From: a candidate division WOR-3 bacterium
GTDB lineage: Bacteria; Hydrothermota; Tepidihabitantia; SM23-42
Reading direction: 5' to 3'
Assembly (NCBI GenBank): GCA_029858255.1
Contig: JAOUFJ010000011.1
Location: 1-64,000 of the forward strand
DNA: 64,000 bases
The notes under the pieces were generated by a model. The model did no database searches. It was not told the origin of the DNA and saw nothing but the letters and a program-made list of their open reading frames with translations. A program made the position numbers and the translations under genes. Positions 28,675 to 37,769 of this stretch are shown here, in pieces; position 1 is the stretch's first letter; each line of letters begins with the position of its first letter.

Positions 28675-30768
28675 TCATTTGCGCGCCAACTCAATAGATC
28701 TTCTTAATATCTTGTTTGCTTCGATGACAAATACTTCTTCGTGGGGAACGAAAGAAGGATTAATTAACTTCAAAGTATGCCTTCCAGCAGATAACTGGAT
28801 AGGCTTGGCGATCGGTGTTGTTTCATAGAACTTCCCGTCTATATATACATCAGCCCACGGTTTCACGCTGATCTTGAGGCTGCCCGCAAACGGTTCGAGT
28901 TTGACATCAAGCGAAACGGTTTGCCCGGGTTTGAAATTTACGTTTTTTTGCCAGTCCTGGAAATTCGGATTCTCGAGCTTTATTCTATGGTTACCGGATG
29001 TGACCTCGATCGACTTGGCGAGGGGTGTTGTTTCGATGTATTTACCATCTATGTATATCTTTGCCCAGGGGTCAACGTTTACTTTAAAATACGATTTCTG
29101 CACGGTGCGCCTCGGTTCTCTTTGTTGTGTTCTCGTCAGATTCACCGAAGCCCTGGCTGTTTGCCCCGACTGTATGACCGGCTTGAACTCGTAGGTTTGA
29201 TAACCGCTTTTCGTTATTTGGACAGTGTGTTGACCGGTAGTGATCTCGTTTATCGTGCATGGAGTCTGTGACCCCGTGTTCTTACCATCGATTGCTACTG
29301 CTGCGCCGCTCGGTTGAGAAGTGATGGTGAGGCTGCCAGTGGATACACGGTCGATGTCCTGTATGAGCTGTGCATCCAACGAAAGGGTGTCGCCTCCCTT
29401 GACCGTAACATCCCGTTTATACGGTCGGTAACCAGGCTTTCTTACCTCGATTGTATGTTGACCAGCGGCCACGCTGTCGAGTCGCGACGGAGTGTTCATT
29501 TTCAGGTCACTGTCGTCAAGATAGATCGAGCCTGGGGCTGGCCTTGAATCTATGAAAATCGAACCGTACATCAATCCTTGCTTGTCGGTTCCGTAGTTCC
29601 TGAAAAAGATAACGGCGAATACGATGACTACGAGCACTGCGGCTGTGATTACAGTGAGCCCGACGGGTAATTTCTTTTGCTGCCCCGGCAATTCTTTGCC
29701 TGCGGTCCGGGGGACGGTTTTTCTCTTGCGCCTCAGTTCAGAGAGGTGTGTTCTCACATTCGTGTCCTCAGGATCGAGGTACTGGACCTTCTCGAACTCT
29801 TTTATCGCATCTTCGATGTTGCCCTTGCCAAGTGTCATGTAGTGATGTCCGCGTTTTAGATATCTATCTTTAGCTTCCTGTATTTTCTGTTTTGAAATGC
29901 GATCCGGCTCGGTGATGAATTCACTGATTTTCTTCGACGGTACTTCAATATTGTGTTTCCTGAAGAAGGCATACACGTCATCGCTCACACTGCTTATATT
30001 CTGATACCTCTTGTCGGCATCCTTCTGGAGCATTTTCTCGATGATCATGCTGATAGTATCCTCAACAATGGGATTTGCCTCAATCGGTCTGGGTGCCGGG
30101 ATCGTAAGAATAGCGTGAATGACCGATGAGTAACTTTCACCTTGAAATGGCTTGGTGCCCGTAGCCATCTCGTAGATCACGACGCCGAGCGAGAAAATGT
30201 CGGAACGAGTATCGATCCTCTTGCCGACTGCCTGTTCCGGAGACATGTAGGCCGGAGTGCCGACAATGGCACCGGTTACGGTGATGGATGTAAGATCCTG
30301 GGCCTGCGCGAGGCCGAAATCCGTGATCTTCACCCTTCCCTCTTTGTTGACCAGAATGTTTGCAGGCTTCAAATCGCGGTGCACTACGCCCTTCTGATGG
30401 GCGTGCTCTATCCCCTGGCAGATCTCGTAGACGATCGCCAGCGCGATATCATGGGGGATGAATTTGACTGCATTGATGAGGTCTTTGAGGCTCTTGCCGT
30501 CAACATATTCCATCGCGATGTAATAGACCCCTGCCGCCTCGCCGTAGCCCAGGATATCGATGATATTCTGGTGCTTCAGGCTCGCCGCTGCTTGTGCCTC
30601 CCTTTCGAAGCGCGTGATAAAGTCCTTATCCTGGGCAAGGTGGCCGTGTAGTATCTTGATCGCGACCGTGTTCCCAGTCCGCATGTCAATGGCCCGGTAG
30701 ATTGCAGCCATTCCTCCGGTGGCGATAAGTTCTTTTATTTCGTAGTCTTTTATGGTTCGGTTGACCAT
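28675..30768 (-). CDS. Membrane Ser/Thr protein kinase with four extracellular PEGA domains
   Basis: 697 aa. Kinase domain 8-270: Gly loop ATGGMAAIY (Gly-poor form), catalytic Lys38 in [14 protein letters not shown] (Asp132), DFG (150-152), activation loop [17 protein letters not shown] with several Thr. A TPR-like stretch follows at 303-345, a membrane helix at about 368-389, then four PEGA repeats (about 401-466, 472-540, 555-625, 630-697), each with an 'I.I.GK...TP' pattern and a 'SG.H.(I/L)...P' turn. PEGA domains often bind surface components, so this is a one-pass receptor kinase with cytoplasmic catalysis. First gene of a four-gene operon with the FHA-cyclase. Confidence 0.93.
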   Translation of the reverse strand: MVNRTIKDYEIKELIATGGMAAIYRAIDMRTGNTVAIKILHGHLAQDKDFITRFEREAQAAASLKHQNIIDILGYGEAAGVYYIAMEYVDGKSLKDLINAVKFIPHDIALAIVYEICQGIEHAHQKGVVHRDLKPANILVNKEGRVKITDFGLAQAQDLTSITVTGAIVGTPAYMSPEQAVGKRIDTRSDIFSLGVVIYEMATGTKPFQGESYSSVIHAILTIPAPRPIEANPIVEDTISMIIEKMLQKDADKRYQNISSVSDDVYAFFRKHNIEVPSKKISEFITEPDRISKQKIQEAKDRYLKRGHHYMTLGKGNIEDAIKEFEKVQYLDPEDTNVRTHLSELRRKRKTVPRTAGKELPGQQKKLPVGLTVITAAVLVVIVFAVIFFRNYGTDKQGLMYGSIFIDSRPAPGSIYLDDSDLKMNTPSRLDSVAAGQHTIEVRKPGYRPYKRDVTVKGGDTLSLDAQLIQDIDRVSTGSLTITSQPSGAAVAIDGKNTGSQTPCTINEITTGQHTVQITKSGYQTYEFKPVIQSGQTARASVNLTRTQQREPRRTVQKSYFKVNVDPWAKIYIDGKYIETTPLAKSIEVTSGNHRIKLENPNFQDWQKNVNFKPGQTVSLDVKLEPFAGSLKISVKPWADVYIDGKFYETTPIAKPIQLSAGRHTLKLINPSFVPHEEVFVIEANKILRRSIELARK

Positions 30769-30779
30769 TTTCTAATGCA

Positions 30780-30807
30780 ATTATACAAATATTCATAATC
30801 ACGTCAA
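30780..30807 (-). promoter_or_regulatory. Promoter of the kinase-cyclase operon
   Basis: Minus strand TTGACG, 16 bp, TATAAT, 11 bases before the kinase ATG, so the leader is about 5 nt. It is back-to-back with the lemA promoter, 26 bp between -35 boxes, the same distance as in the murJ/gap pair. Confidence 0.8.
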
Positions 30808-30833
30808 GCTTTGAACGTATTAACATGCTTAAC

Positions 30834-30861
30834 TTGACAAATATATTTATTTGTGTAAGAT
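30834..30861 (+). promoter_or_regulatory. Promoter of the lemA operon
   Basis: TTGACA, 16 bp, TAAGAT; GGAGG and the lemA ATG follow. Confidence 0.75.
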
Positions 30862-30878
30862 TTAACAGTGGAGGTAAA

Positions 30879-31421
30879 ATGATATTGTTGATTATAATCA
30901 TTGCGGCTATTGTGCTGGCGTTCATTCTTATATACAACAGCCTCGTTGTAAAGAGAACGAGGGTCGATAATGGATGGGCGCAGATCGATGTGCAGCTGAA
31001 GCGACGCTACGATTTGATCCCTAATCTTGTTGAGACCGTGAAAGGTTATGCTGCGCACGAAAAAAAGGTGCTCGAGAAGGTTACTGAATTACGTTCACGG
31101 GCAATGGGCGCAAGCAGCCCCAAGGAGGCGGCGGAAGCAAATAACATGCTGACGGCGACCCTGAAGAGTCTATTTGCGGTGGCCGAGAATTACCCGCAAT
31201 TGAAGGCAAATGAGAATTTCATGAAATTACAGGAGGAATTGACCGCGACCGAGAATAAGATAGCTTTCGCCCGTCAATTCTATAACGATGTCGTGATGGA
31301 TTATAATGCGACTATACAGAAGGTCCCGCAGATGATAATCGCATCGATGTTCAACTTCACTGCCCGTGAGTTCTTCGAAGCGCCTGCCGAGGAGAAAGAA
31401 GCGGTGCGGGTCAAGTTTTGA
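30879..31421 (+). CDS. lemA: LemA family protein
   Basis: 180 aa. One N-terminal membrane helix ([20 protein letters not shown]) and the LemA signature [31 protein letters not shown]. The rest is a long helical bundle ending in [15 protein letters not shown]. The start at 30879 is set by GGAGG 5 bases upstream; an upstream ATG at 30825 lies in the -35 region. It overlaps the htpX start (TGATG). LemA is often paired with HtpX-type proteases; the molecular role is not known. Confidence 0.93.
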   Translation: MILLIIIIAAIVLAFILIYNSLVVKRTRVDNGWAQIDVQLKRRYDLIPNLVETVKGYAAHEKKVLEKVTELRSRAMGASSPKEAAEANNMLTATLKSLFAVAENYPQLKANENFMKLQEELTATENKIAFARQFYNDVVMDYNATIQKVPQMIIASMFNFTAREFFEAPAEEKEAVRVKF

Positions 31422-32326
31422 TGCGTGAGACATTATACGATCTAATAGCGGCCAACAAGCGCAAGACATTCCTGTTCATAGTCATAACCAGCCTTTTTCT
31501 GGGTGTCCTCGGCTATGTCATCGTTCAGGTGCTGGATTGGGGCATTGGTGGCTATGCTTTCTTTGCGCTTTTCATTATTGTCTATAACGTTGTTCTCTAT
31601 TACAATTCTGACAAAATAGCGCTCAAGGCAACCGGTTCGGTCCCGGCCGACCCCGATGAATTCAGGATGCTCCACAATATCGTTGAGGAAGTGTCTATTG
31701 CCGCGGGTACACCCAAGCCGAAGGTCTATATTATGCCAAGTCCGGCTCCCAATGCATTCGCGACCGGCCGCAACCCGCAGAACGCGTCAATCGCCGTCAC
31801 GACCGGTCTTCTCGAGATAATGAACCGCCAGGAGTTACAGGGTGTTATCGCCCATGAGATGTCACACATCAGGAACTATGACATGCTGCTCATGACCGTG
31901 GTCGCCGCGATCGGTGGACTGATAGTGCTCTTGCGTGATTTCTTCCTGCGTTCGATGTTTCTTGGCGGACGCAGGCGGGACCGGCGTAGCGGAAGCCGGG
32001 CCGGTTTGATCTTGCTGGTTTTGGGGTTGGTTCTAGCGATCATCGCACCTATTTTTGTTGCTTTGATCCGTTCTGCCATTTCGAGGCAGCGCGAATACCT
32101 GGCCGATGCGTCAGGCGCCTATATCACACGTTATCCCCAGGGACTCGCACAGGCGTTGGCAAAACTTCGTGATGCCGGGCAAAAAATGAAACGTGCCTCG
32201 GATGCTAATGCGCACTTATTCATCGCAAGTCCGTTCGGCAAAGACAGGTTCGATGTAGCAAGTATGTTCGCAACGCATCCGCCGATAGACAAACGTATAG
32301 AAAGATTGAACAACCTAGTCATATGA
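31421..32326 (+). CDS. htpX: HtpX-like M48 membrane metalloprotease
   Basis: 301 aa inner-membrane zinc protease for quality control of membrane proteins. Two N-terminal helices (about 17-60), the conserved PSPAPNAFATG stretch, HEMSH zinc motif in QGVIAHEMSHIRNYD, two more helices around 165-215, then REYLADASGAYITR with the third-ligand Glu. The C-terminus is FATHPPIDKRIERL. ATG 31421 overlaps the lemA stop; its own stop overlaps the next start (ATGA). Confidence 0.95.
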   Translation: MRETLYDLIAANKRKTFLFIVITSLFLGVLGYVIVQVLDWGIGGYAFFALFIIVYNVVLYYNSDKIALKATGSVPADPDEFRMLHNIVEEVSIAAGTPKPKVYIMPSPAPNAFATGRNPQNASIAVTTGLLEIMNRQELQGVIAHEMSHIRNYDMLLMTVVAAIGGLIVLLRDFFLRSMFLGGRRRDRRSGSRAGLILLVLGLVLAIIAPIFVALIRSAISRQREYLADASGAYITRYPQGLAQALAKLRDAGQKMKRASDANAHLFIASPFGKDRFDVASMFATHPPIDKRIERLNNLVI

Positions 32327-32997
32327 TCATCATTGTGCTGCTCGTTGGTTTCGGCATCGGGGAGAGGCTCCACTACGACGCGAAGTTTTCGTTTCTTAAT
32401 CTCGGGACCATGACGCTCGAGGTCAGGGATACATTAACTTATGAAGATGTACATTGTTATGATATTTCTTCGGTATTGACGTCGGCGCGGGGTCTGCGGT
32501 TTCTATTCAGTATCAACGATACGATAGAAGTCTACACGAGTTCGGACAGTCTATTTCCCTACATGTTCCGCGAGAGAATAAATGAAAGTGGATATCACCG
32601 CGCGAGCAATCTTTTTTTCGACCGTGATTCCAATTACGTTAACTATGATGATTCGCTTGTCATCAATACTACTGCAGAAACAAGGGATATCTTGAGCTTC
32701 TGGTATTACCTTCGCGGAATCCCTCTTGAGTTGGGGGATACGATCTTGATTGACGTGCATAACGCGCGCGAAAATCACCGTGTAAGATGCGTTGTACAAA
32801 AAAGGGAACTGGTTAAGACCAAAGCCGGCGATTATGAAACGATCCTTGTTGAACCACAGACAGAGGGGAAAGGTATATTCGGCGCGAAGGGCGGCATGCA
32901 GATATGGTATTCAGAGAAGGATCGGGTACCGGTGCAGATACGTGCGAGCATGAAATTCGGTACTGTGCTGTTCAAGTTGAAGGAGGTTATTGATTAA
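32323..32997 (+). CDS. DUF3108 periplasmic protein
   Basis: 224 aa beginning with a short signal-like helix (MIIIVLLVGFGIG). It matches the DUF3108 pattern: a start of LHYDAKFSFLNLGTMTLEV, a middle 'SFWYYLRGIPLELGD', and an end 'GGMQIWYSEKDRVPVQIRASMKFGTVLFKL'. DUF3108 proteins are secreted beta-rich proteins of unknown function, often near cell-envelope genes. Coupled to htpX by an ATGA overlap and overlapping the next gene by 8 bases. Confidence 0.8.
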   Translation: MIIIVLLVGFGIGERLHYDAKFSFLNLGTMTLEVRDTLTYEDVHCYDISSVLTSARGLRFLFSINDTIEVYTSSDSLFPYMFRERINESGYHRASNLFFDRDSNYVNYDDSLVINTTAETRDILSFWYYLRGIPLELGDTILIDVHNARENHRVRCVVQKRELVKTKAGDYETILVEPQTEGKGIFGAKGGMQIWYSEKDRVPVQIRASMKFGTVLFKLKEVID

Positions 32998-34000
32998 GAA
33001 ATTTGCTGTGATACTTGCCGGCGGCAGGGGTGAGCGTTTCTGGCCACTGAGTCAACCCGGTTTTCCAAAACAATTCCTTACGATCTTCGATAACAAACCA
33101 CTTTTGATCCAGACCCTGCAGCGTATCCAGGGGCATTTTAAGAGAAACGAACGGTTGTTGATAATACCAAAGGAATTGAAAACGGTCACCAGGAAATATA
33201 CCGGTAGAGAAAATATCGTAGTTGAACCGGTCAGGCGCAATACTGCACCGGCGATTTGTCTTGCCGGGCTTGTCTTGCGGAAAAAATTCGGCAGCGGGGT
33301 CATGCATGTTATGCCGGCTGACCATTTGATCAACCCGAGGAACGCTTTTATCAACGCCTTGAAATACGGGCAGAGACTTGCTGAAGACGGGTATCTTGTG
33401 ACCTACGGCATCCGGCCCGATCGACCCGAGACTGGCTACGGTTATATTAAGCTTGGCCGTAAGATGGGTATTCAGGGCAGGAATAAATCCTACGCAGGCG
33501 CTGGATTCACCGAGAAGCCCGACACTAAACGAGCCAGACAGTATGTCCGGAGCCGTCGTCATCTTTGGAACAGCGGGATATTCACGTTCAGCATAGACAC
33601 GATACTCGGTGAAATAAAGAGTTATGTTCCCGATGTATATCACGGTGTCGAAAAATTCATCGTGCAGCGTAAGGTCCGTCATTTCGAGCGGGTGCCCGAC
33701 ATCTCAATTGACTATGGTGTGATGGAGAAAAGCCGGCGGCTATGTGTTGTCGAAGGTACCTTTGGCTGGGATGACGTTGGTTCATGGTTGGCTCTGGAAA
33801 GGTATTTCAAAAAAGATGGTAAGAAAAACGTGCTGGTCGGAGATGCACGCGGTGTTCAGATAGAAGATTCGATTTTGTTCAGCAAGGATCTGCCCTTGCG
33901 CGCCTATGATGTCAAAGGTTTGATCGTAATTGTGAGCCCTTATGGTGTTCTGGTCTGCAAGAAGGACCGTGCTCAGGATTTGAAGGAGTTATTTAAGTGA
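32990..34000 (+). CDS. manC: Mannose-1-phosphate guanylyltransferase
   Basis: Makes GDP-mannose from mannose-1-phosphate and GTP for glycans. The 336-aa product has the nucleotidyltransferase signature ILAGGRGERFWPLS...FPKQF, the VEPVRRNTAPAI motif, MPADHLI, the sugar-binding FTEKPD, LWNSGIFTF and GWDDVGSW. It is the short form, without the C-terminal phosphomannose-isomerase cupin found in bifunctional ManC/AlgA. The start is TTG 32990, 3 bases after AAGGAGG; no ATG is available. It lies inside the lemA operon. Confidence 0.9.
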   Translation: MIKKFAVILAGGRGERFWPLSQPGFPKQFLTIFDNKPLLIQTLQRIQGHFKRNERLLIIPKELKTVTRKYTGRENIVVEPVRRNTAPAICLAGLVLRKKFGSGVMHVMPADHLINPRNAFINALKYGQRLAEDGYLVTYGIRPDRPETGYGYIKLGRKMGIQGRNKSYAGAGFTEKPDTKRARQYVRSRRHLWNSGIFTFSIDTILGEIKSYVPDVYHGVEKFIVQRKVRHFERVPDISIDYGVMEKSRRLCVVEGTFGWDDVGSWLALERYFKKDGKKNVLVGDARGVQIEDSILFSKDLPLRAYDVKGLIVIVSPYGVLVCKKDRAQDLKELFK

Positions 34001-34022
34001 CGAATATGAAAAGGAGGAAAAA

Positions 34023-34583
34023 ATGAAGAAGTTGTTATTGCTCGGGTGCATTTTGCTTTTCGTGGTCTGTGCACCGAAGAAAACCACGGTCGAGACTGAA
34101 GGCTTGGAGGAGGTCGTCGTCTTTGGAGAAGAAGAACCAGCAACGATGAGCACCGAACCGGTTCTTCCAGCTGAAGAACCACTTCTCCCGCCGCCTCCGG
34201 TCGAAGAAGAGCCAATGACACCGGCCGAGGAAGAACTCGTCTTGATCCCGCCTCCTGTCGCTGAGGAGCCGATTCTTCCTGAACGCCCGGTTGCCCAACC
34301 CTATGTGCCCACGCAGCCGGTTGCACAAGCTCCCGCTCCACGGAGTATTCTGGGTTTCCGTGTCCAGATATTTGCCTCGAACACTGAAGAAAACGCCTCG
34401 CGGGTCGCGACCGATGCACGCGCGGTGTTCACCGATCCCGTATATATCGAGTACGTTGCGCCGTATTACAAAGTCCGTGTGGGTGATTATTTGACCCGTG
34501 AAGAGATCGAGCCTCTGAAGAACAAGGCTTTGAGTTTCGGCTACCGCGGTGCGTTCATCGTCGAGACGATGGTGACGCCATAA
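34023..34583 (+). CDS. SPOR-domain lipoprotein
   Basis: 186 aa. Lipobox LLFVVC (Cys16), then a long Pro/Glu-rich spacer (about 20-105) and a C-terminal SPOR domain (FRVQIFASNTEENASRVATDA ... YKVRVGDYLTREEIEPLKNKA). SPOR domains bind denuded peptidoglycan at division sites, and the spacer would let the lipoprotein reach the wall from a membrane. GGAGG lies 6 bases upstream of the ATG. Confidence 0.9.
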   Translation: MKKLLLLGCILLFVVCAPKKTTVETEGLEEVVVFGEEEPATMSTEPVLPAEEPLLPPPPVEEEPMTPAEEELVLIPPPVAEEPILPERPVAQPYVPTQPVAQAPAPRSILGFRVQIFASNTEENASRVATDARAVFTDPVYIEYVAPYYKVRVGDYLTREEIEPLKNKALSFGYRGAFIVETMVTP

Positions 34584-34608
34584 GCGTAGTGTTTCTGCAA
34601 GGGAGTCA

Positions 34609-35199
34609 TTGAGAGAAGAAACTACGCGACCGCGTATTATACTTGCAACCCGGAACCAGTATAAGGTCGCCGAGATCGAGAAGATCATCGGCGATCTGGT
34701 TGCGGTGCAACAGTTGAACGATTTACTCAAAATCGATATTCCAGAATGCGGCAGAACCCTTCTGGAGAACAGTCTTGCCAAGGCGGTATTCGTCTACCGG
34801 TTACGTGGTCAACCGACACTTGCCGATGATTCCGGGCTTTTCGTGGATGCTCTGGACGGCGAGCCTGGGATATTCTCGGCACGGTATGGCAAAGACGATG
34901 AAAGTCGCATAGCGAGATTGTTAAAAAATCTCGCCGACAAAAAGAACCGCAAGGCGGCATTCCGGGCGGTCTTTGTTTACTATTTCGGACATGGTAAGTA
35001 CGAATCATTTGAGGGCGAGTGCGTAGGTGAGATCTCCCGTGTACATAAAGGCAAACACGGTTTTGGTTACGATCCTGTTTTCATACCTAAGGGATACAAG
35101 AAGACTTTTGCCGAATTGGGTCCGGCAACGAAAAACCGCATCAGCCATCGGGCACGTGCGCTGCGGAAGTTCCGAAAATACCTCGAGCAGCAGAAATAG
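34609..35199 (+). CDS. rdgB: dITP/XTP pyrophosphatase (Ham1/RdgB)
   Basis: House-cleaning enzyme that hydrolyses non-canonical purine NTPs. 196 aa with ILATRNQYKVAEI (substrate loop), TLADDSGLFVDAL (catalytic Asp), GIFSARYG, GFGYDPVF and the C-terminal SHRARAL. The start is TTG 34609, after GGGAG. Last gene of the lemA operon, convergent with DUF167. Confidence 0.95.
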   Translation: MREETTRPRIILATRNQYKVAEIEKIIGDLVAVQQLNDLLKIDIPECGRTLLENSLAKAVFVYRLRGQPTLADDSGLFVDALDGEPGIFSARYGKDDESRIARLLKNLADKKNRKAAFRAVFVYYFGHGKYESFEGECVGEISRVHKGKHGFGYDPVFIPKGYKKTFAELGPATKNRISHRARALRKFRKYLEQQK

Positions 35200-35221
35200 T
35201 TGAGTGTAAAAGCTCTCTCTG

Positions 35222-35446
35222 CTAAGAGTCTTCTATCTCTACTACTTTATCCCTTGATGTTGTACCTTTTATTATGGTAATTGAAGATTTTTTCTTTTTG
35301 TAGTATCGGGCAAGTGATTCTATCAGTTCTTTGTTTGCCCTGCCATCCGCGGGCGGGGATATTACCTTAACTTTCAACTGGCTGTTTCCCAGGTCGATAA
35401 CTTCGTTTTTCTTCGAACGAGGTATGACGCGGATCTGCAAAAACAT
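35222..35446 (-). CDS. DUF167 (YggU-like) protein
   Basis: 74 aa small conserved alpha/beta protein of unknown function, showing the family core: IRVIPRSKKNEVI ... VKVISPPADGRANKELIESLARYY and IIKGTTSRDKVVEI. The ATG shares a base with the stop of the anti-sigma gene, so it rides on the sigma/anti-sigma transcript. Confidence 0.9.
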   Translation of the reverse strand: MFLQIRVIPRSKKNEVIDLGNSQLKVKVISPPADGRANKELIESLARYYKKKKSSITIIKGTTSRDKVVEIEDS

Positions 35447-36225
35447 TACTGCTCTGCCTCGTCTTTTTCTTCTGTGGGCGCCAGTTCAAAATATACCTGT
35501 TTTTTCTTGCCTTCGATGGTGGGTGGGGCTAATTGCTGCCCGGCAAGTTCTTTTTCAAGAACCGTATCCTTCTCCGGGATTAATGTGTTACCTGTGGCTA
35601 CCTTGATGATGGTCCCCGTGGTGTCCATTATCGCACGCACCACCTGCGCCCGCGCCGGAGCCAACATTATCGCCTCATCGGTATCTGTCATTTTATCACG
35701 GGTCTCTGCTCTACCGATGGCGGCCGGAGCCTCTTCGAGCTTTTCGGACACCGTCCTTTCCTCAACTGCTTTTGCCATGCGTTTTGCTGTGAACGTTGCG
35801 GGTGCCTGGCTTAATTCGGGCTCCGGTATAGATACATTTACTTGCTGCCGCGCCGCGATTTTCTTATAAGCAATACGGTCGGTCACACCGACGATTCTCT
35901 TTGAAGGACTTACATCGATGAGAACGACGAGTATGAGTATCGCCACCGCCACCGGCGCGAAAATAGGTGCGAATCTGAACAGACTACGCCGCGGTGCTGG
36001 TTTGATCTTGTCCATGACCCGCCGGTTAAGCCCGAAGATGAATTCCCGAGATGGTTCTTCATAGACACCATCCCGGACGCTTTCTTCAATTTTCTGCAGG
36101 GCCGATAGTTGTTCCCGGCAAGCCACACAATCCTTCAGGTGCGCTTCCACCCTGGCTTTTTCTCCCTCACTGAGTTCGCCATCAAGATAAGCGCTCAACA
36201 ACTCAATGGGCAGATCACATTTCAT
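35446..36225 (-). CDS. Zinc-finger transmembrane anti-sigma factor
   Basis: 259 aa. The N-terminal zf-HC2 domain starts LPIELLSAYLDGELSEGEKARVEAHLKDCVAC, with the His-X3-Cys-X2-Cys ligands. A membrane helix follows at about 102-123 (FAPVAVAILILVVLIDV), then a Pro/Ala/Glu-rich extracytoplasmic tail. It is predicted to hold the ECF sigma encoded upstream (11-base overlap), releasing it on an envelope signal. The tail has no recognised sensor fold. Confidence 0.9.
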   Translation of the reverse strand: MKCDLPIELLSAYLDGELSEGEKARVEAHLKDCVACREQLSALQKIEESVRDGVYEEPSREFIFGLNRRVMDKIKPAPRRSLFRFAPIFAPVAVAILILVVLIDVSPSKRIVGVTDRIAYKKIAARQQVNVSIPEPELSQAPATFTAKRMAKAVEERTVSEKLEEAPAAIGRAETRDKMTDTDEAIMLAPARAQVVRAIMDTTGTIIKVATGNTLIPEKDTVLEKELAGQQLAPPTIEGKKKQVYFELAPTEEKDEAEQ

Positions 36226-36787
36226 TCTCTAGTACCTCCGTATCTTCGAATATTTGTTTCAATTTAATGCGAGCGCGGGCAAGTCGCGACATCACGGTTC
36301 CCTTCGGGATCTTGAGCAGTTTGCCGATCTCGTCGTATGACAGGTCTTCTTCGACCTTGAGTAAAAGGATGACACGTGCGTCCGCCGGCAACCGGGCAAG
36401 CGCTCCGTTCAATCGTTCGTGGAGCATCTTCTCCCGGGTCATCTGGACCGGGTCATTACGACCGTTGGACAGAGTTTTCTCTACGTATTCCAGCGGTTCG
36501 ATATTGCTCCTTCGTTCACGCTTCAGGAAATTTATCGCATTATTCACCCCGATCCTCCTCAACCAGCTGTAAAAAGGTCTGCCGGTCTGGAACTTCTTTA
36601 TCGAACGATATGCCTTGATGAACGCTTCTTCGACCAGATCCTCGGCATCATCACGGTTAAGCACCATACGGTACATCACCTTGTAGAGAGCCATTTTATA
36701 ACGCTCAACAATCGGACCAAAGGCATCGCAATCGCCCTTCTTTACCGCTTCGATCAGTGCCTCGTCGCTCTCTATATTACTATACAC
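36215..36787 (-). CDS. ECF RNA polymerase sigma factor (RpoE-like)
   Basis: 190 aa. Region 2: DAFGPIVERYKMALYKVMYRMVLNRDDAEDLVEEAFIKAYRSI. Region 4: LPADARVILLLKVEEDLSYDEIGKLLKIPKGTVMSRLARARIKLKQ. The start is GTG 36787. It overlaps the anti-sigma gene by 11 bases, the usual ECF pair; the regulon is unknown, and the autoregulated promoter could not be told by eye. Confidence 0.93.
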   Translation of the reverse strand: MYSNIESDEALIEAVKKGDCDAFGPIVERYKMALYKVMYRMVLNRDDAEDLVEEAFIKAYRSIKKFQTGRPFYSWLRRIGVNNAINFLKRERRSNIEPLEYVEKTLSNGRNDPVQMTREKMLHERLNGALARLPADARVILLLKVEEDLSYDEIGKLLKIPKGTVMSRLARARIKLKQIFEDTEVLENEM

Positions 36788-36899
36788 CGGGAATGGCTAA
36801 ATATTCCTTGTTGCAGGCAACAATTGATGCACACAGATCGATGCTGATTCAAACAGATGATAGAATCCGTTTGCATCCGCTGTAATCCGTTTATATCTA

Positions 36900-37643
36900 C
36901 TATTCCTTTAGGGAATAACCGGCTGGTATCTCAAAGACCTTGTCGTTTATTGGTGTCGTCTCGATCTTGGTGACTTCGCTACGGGTAGTCATGGTGAATG
37001 ACATGACCCCTCCGCCCATGATCATTTCCATGACGATCTCGAGCGGGAAGCCGTCGATCTCACTGATCTTTTCCTGGAAATCCTCGTAGTTTTTCTTGTT
37101 TGCGCCCATCATTCTCGACGAACCGAGTCCTGATTCTGACATGTGTTTCTGGAAATCCTGGATTTCCTTGTACCCCGGAACGTCTTTTGTAACCCACATC
37201 GTCTGCTTGAAGGTCGCCGAACCTTCATCGCCGGCTGTTTCCATGGTTACGATGACCTCTTCGCAATCTTTATTGAGAATTTTCTTTGTATTACCGGTTC
37301 TGACCACTTTGACATCGGGCATCTCCATTTCCGGTTCTTCGGATTCTTGGGGTTCACCGGTCATTTCTTCCATGCTGTATTGGGTATATTCTTTGTTTTC
37401 ATGGTCTATCGACCATATGATACCTTTATCGAGCCGGATTATTTTCACATCCGACATGCTGCCCGCCATCGCGTCTTCACCGGTCATTTCCGTCAAAGAC
37501 CGGTCACCCTTCACGAAAACACGCATCTGGGTTTCGCCTTTCATCCCCATCATGCCCTCAGTATTTGATGTCATTTCATACATAACATCGGCGTACAGTG
37601 TAGATGCCAAACAAGATAACAGCGCGAGACAGAATATTTTCAT
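36900..37643 (-). CDS. Secreted DUF4412 protein
   Basis: 247 aa with a signal peptide (MKIFCLALLSCLASTLYA). The body is beta-rich and shows the DUF4412 pattern: an early MKGETQMRVFVKGDRSLTEM, IIRLDKGIIWSIDHENKEYTQYSMEEM, and the end VFEIPAGYSLKE. Met-rich stretches are present (EGMMGMKGE, MEMIMGGG). Function unknown; possibly lipid- or polymer-binding. ATG 37643 has CAAAGGAGG upstream; the frame to 37673 has none. Confidence 0.8.
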   Translation of the reverse strand: MKIFCLALLSCLASTLYADVMYEMTSNTEGMMGMKGETQMRVFVKGDRSLTEMTGEDAMAGSMSDVKIIRLDKGIIWSIDHENKEYTQYSMEEMTGEPQESEEPEMEMPDVKVVRTGNTKKILNKDCEEVIVTMETAGDEGSATFKQTMWVTKDVPGYKEIQDFQKHMSESGLGSSRMMGANKKNYEDFQEKISEIDGFPLEIVMEMIMGGGVMSFTMTTRSEVTKIETTPINDKVFEIPAGYSLKE

Positions 37644-37661
37644 CAAAAGCCTCCTTTGGAG

Positions 37662-37689
37662 ATTATACAACAAACGGATGAGATGTCAA
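37662..37689 (-). promoter_or_regulatory. Promoter of the DUF4412 gene
   Basis: Minus strand TTGACA, 16 bp, TATAAT, about 18 bp before the ATG, with a ribosome binding site between. Confidence 0.8.
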
Positions 37690-37769
37690 TTATTGGTAGA
37701 AGGCTGCGCCATCTATGCTCGAAGAAAGGATCGTGTTGGTCCCTGGTGTTGGGTCAAAGTGATACGCGA

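Noticed and set aside
35331-35869. Plus-strand frames opposite the anti-sigma factor and DUF167 genes
   Set aside because: Antisense shadows without ribosome sites; the minus-strand genes have clear domains and overlapping starts.
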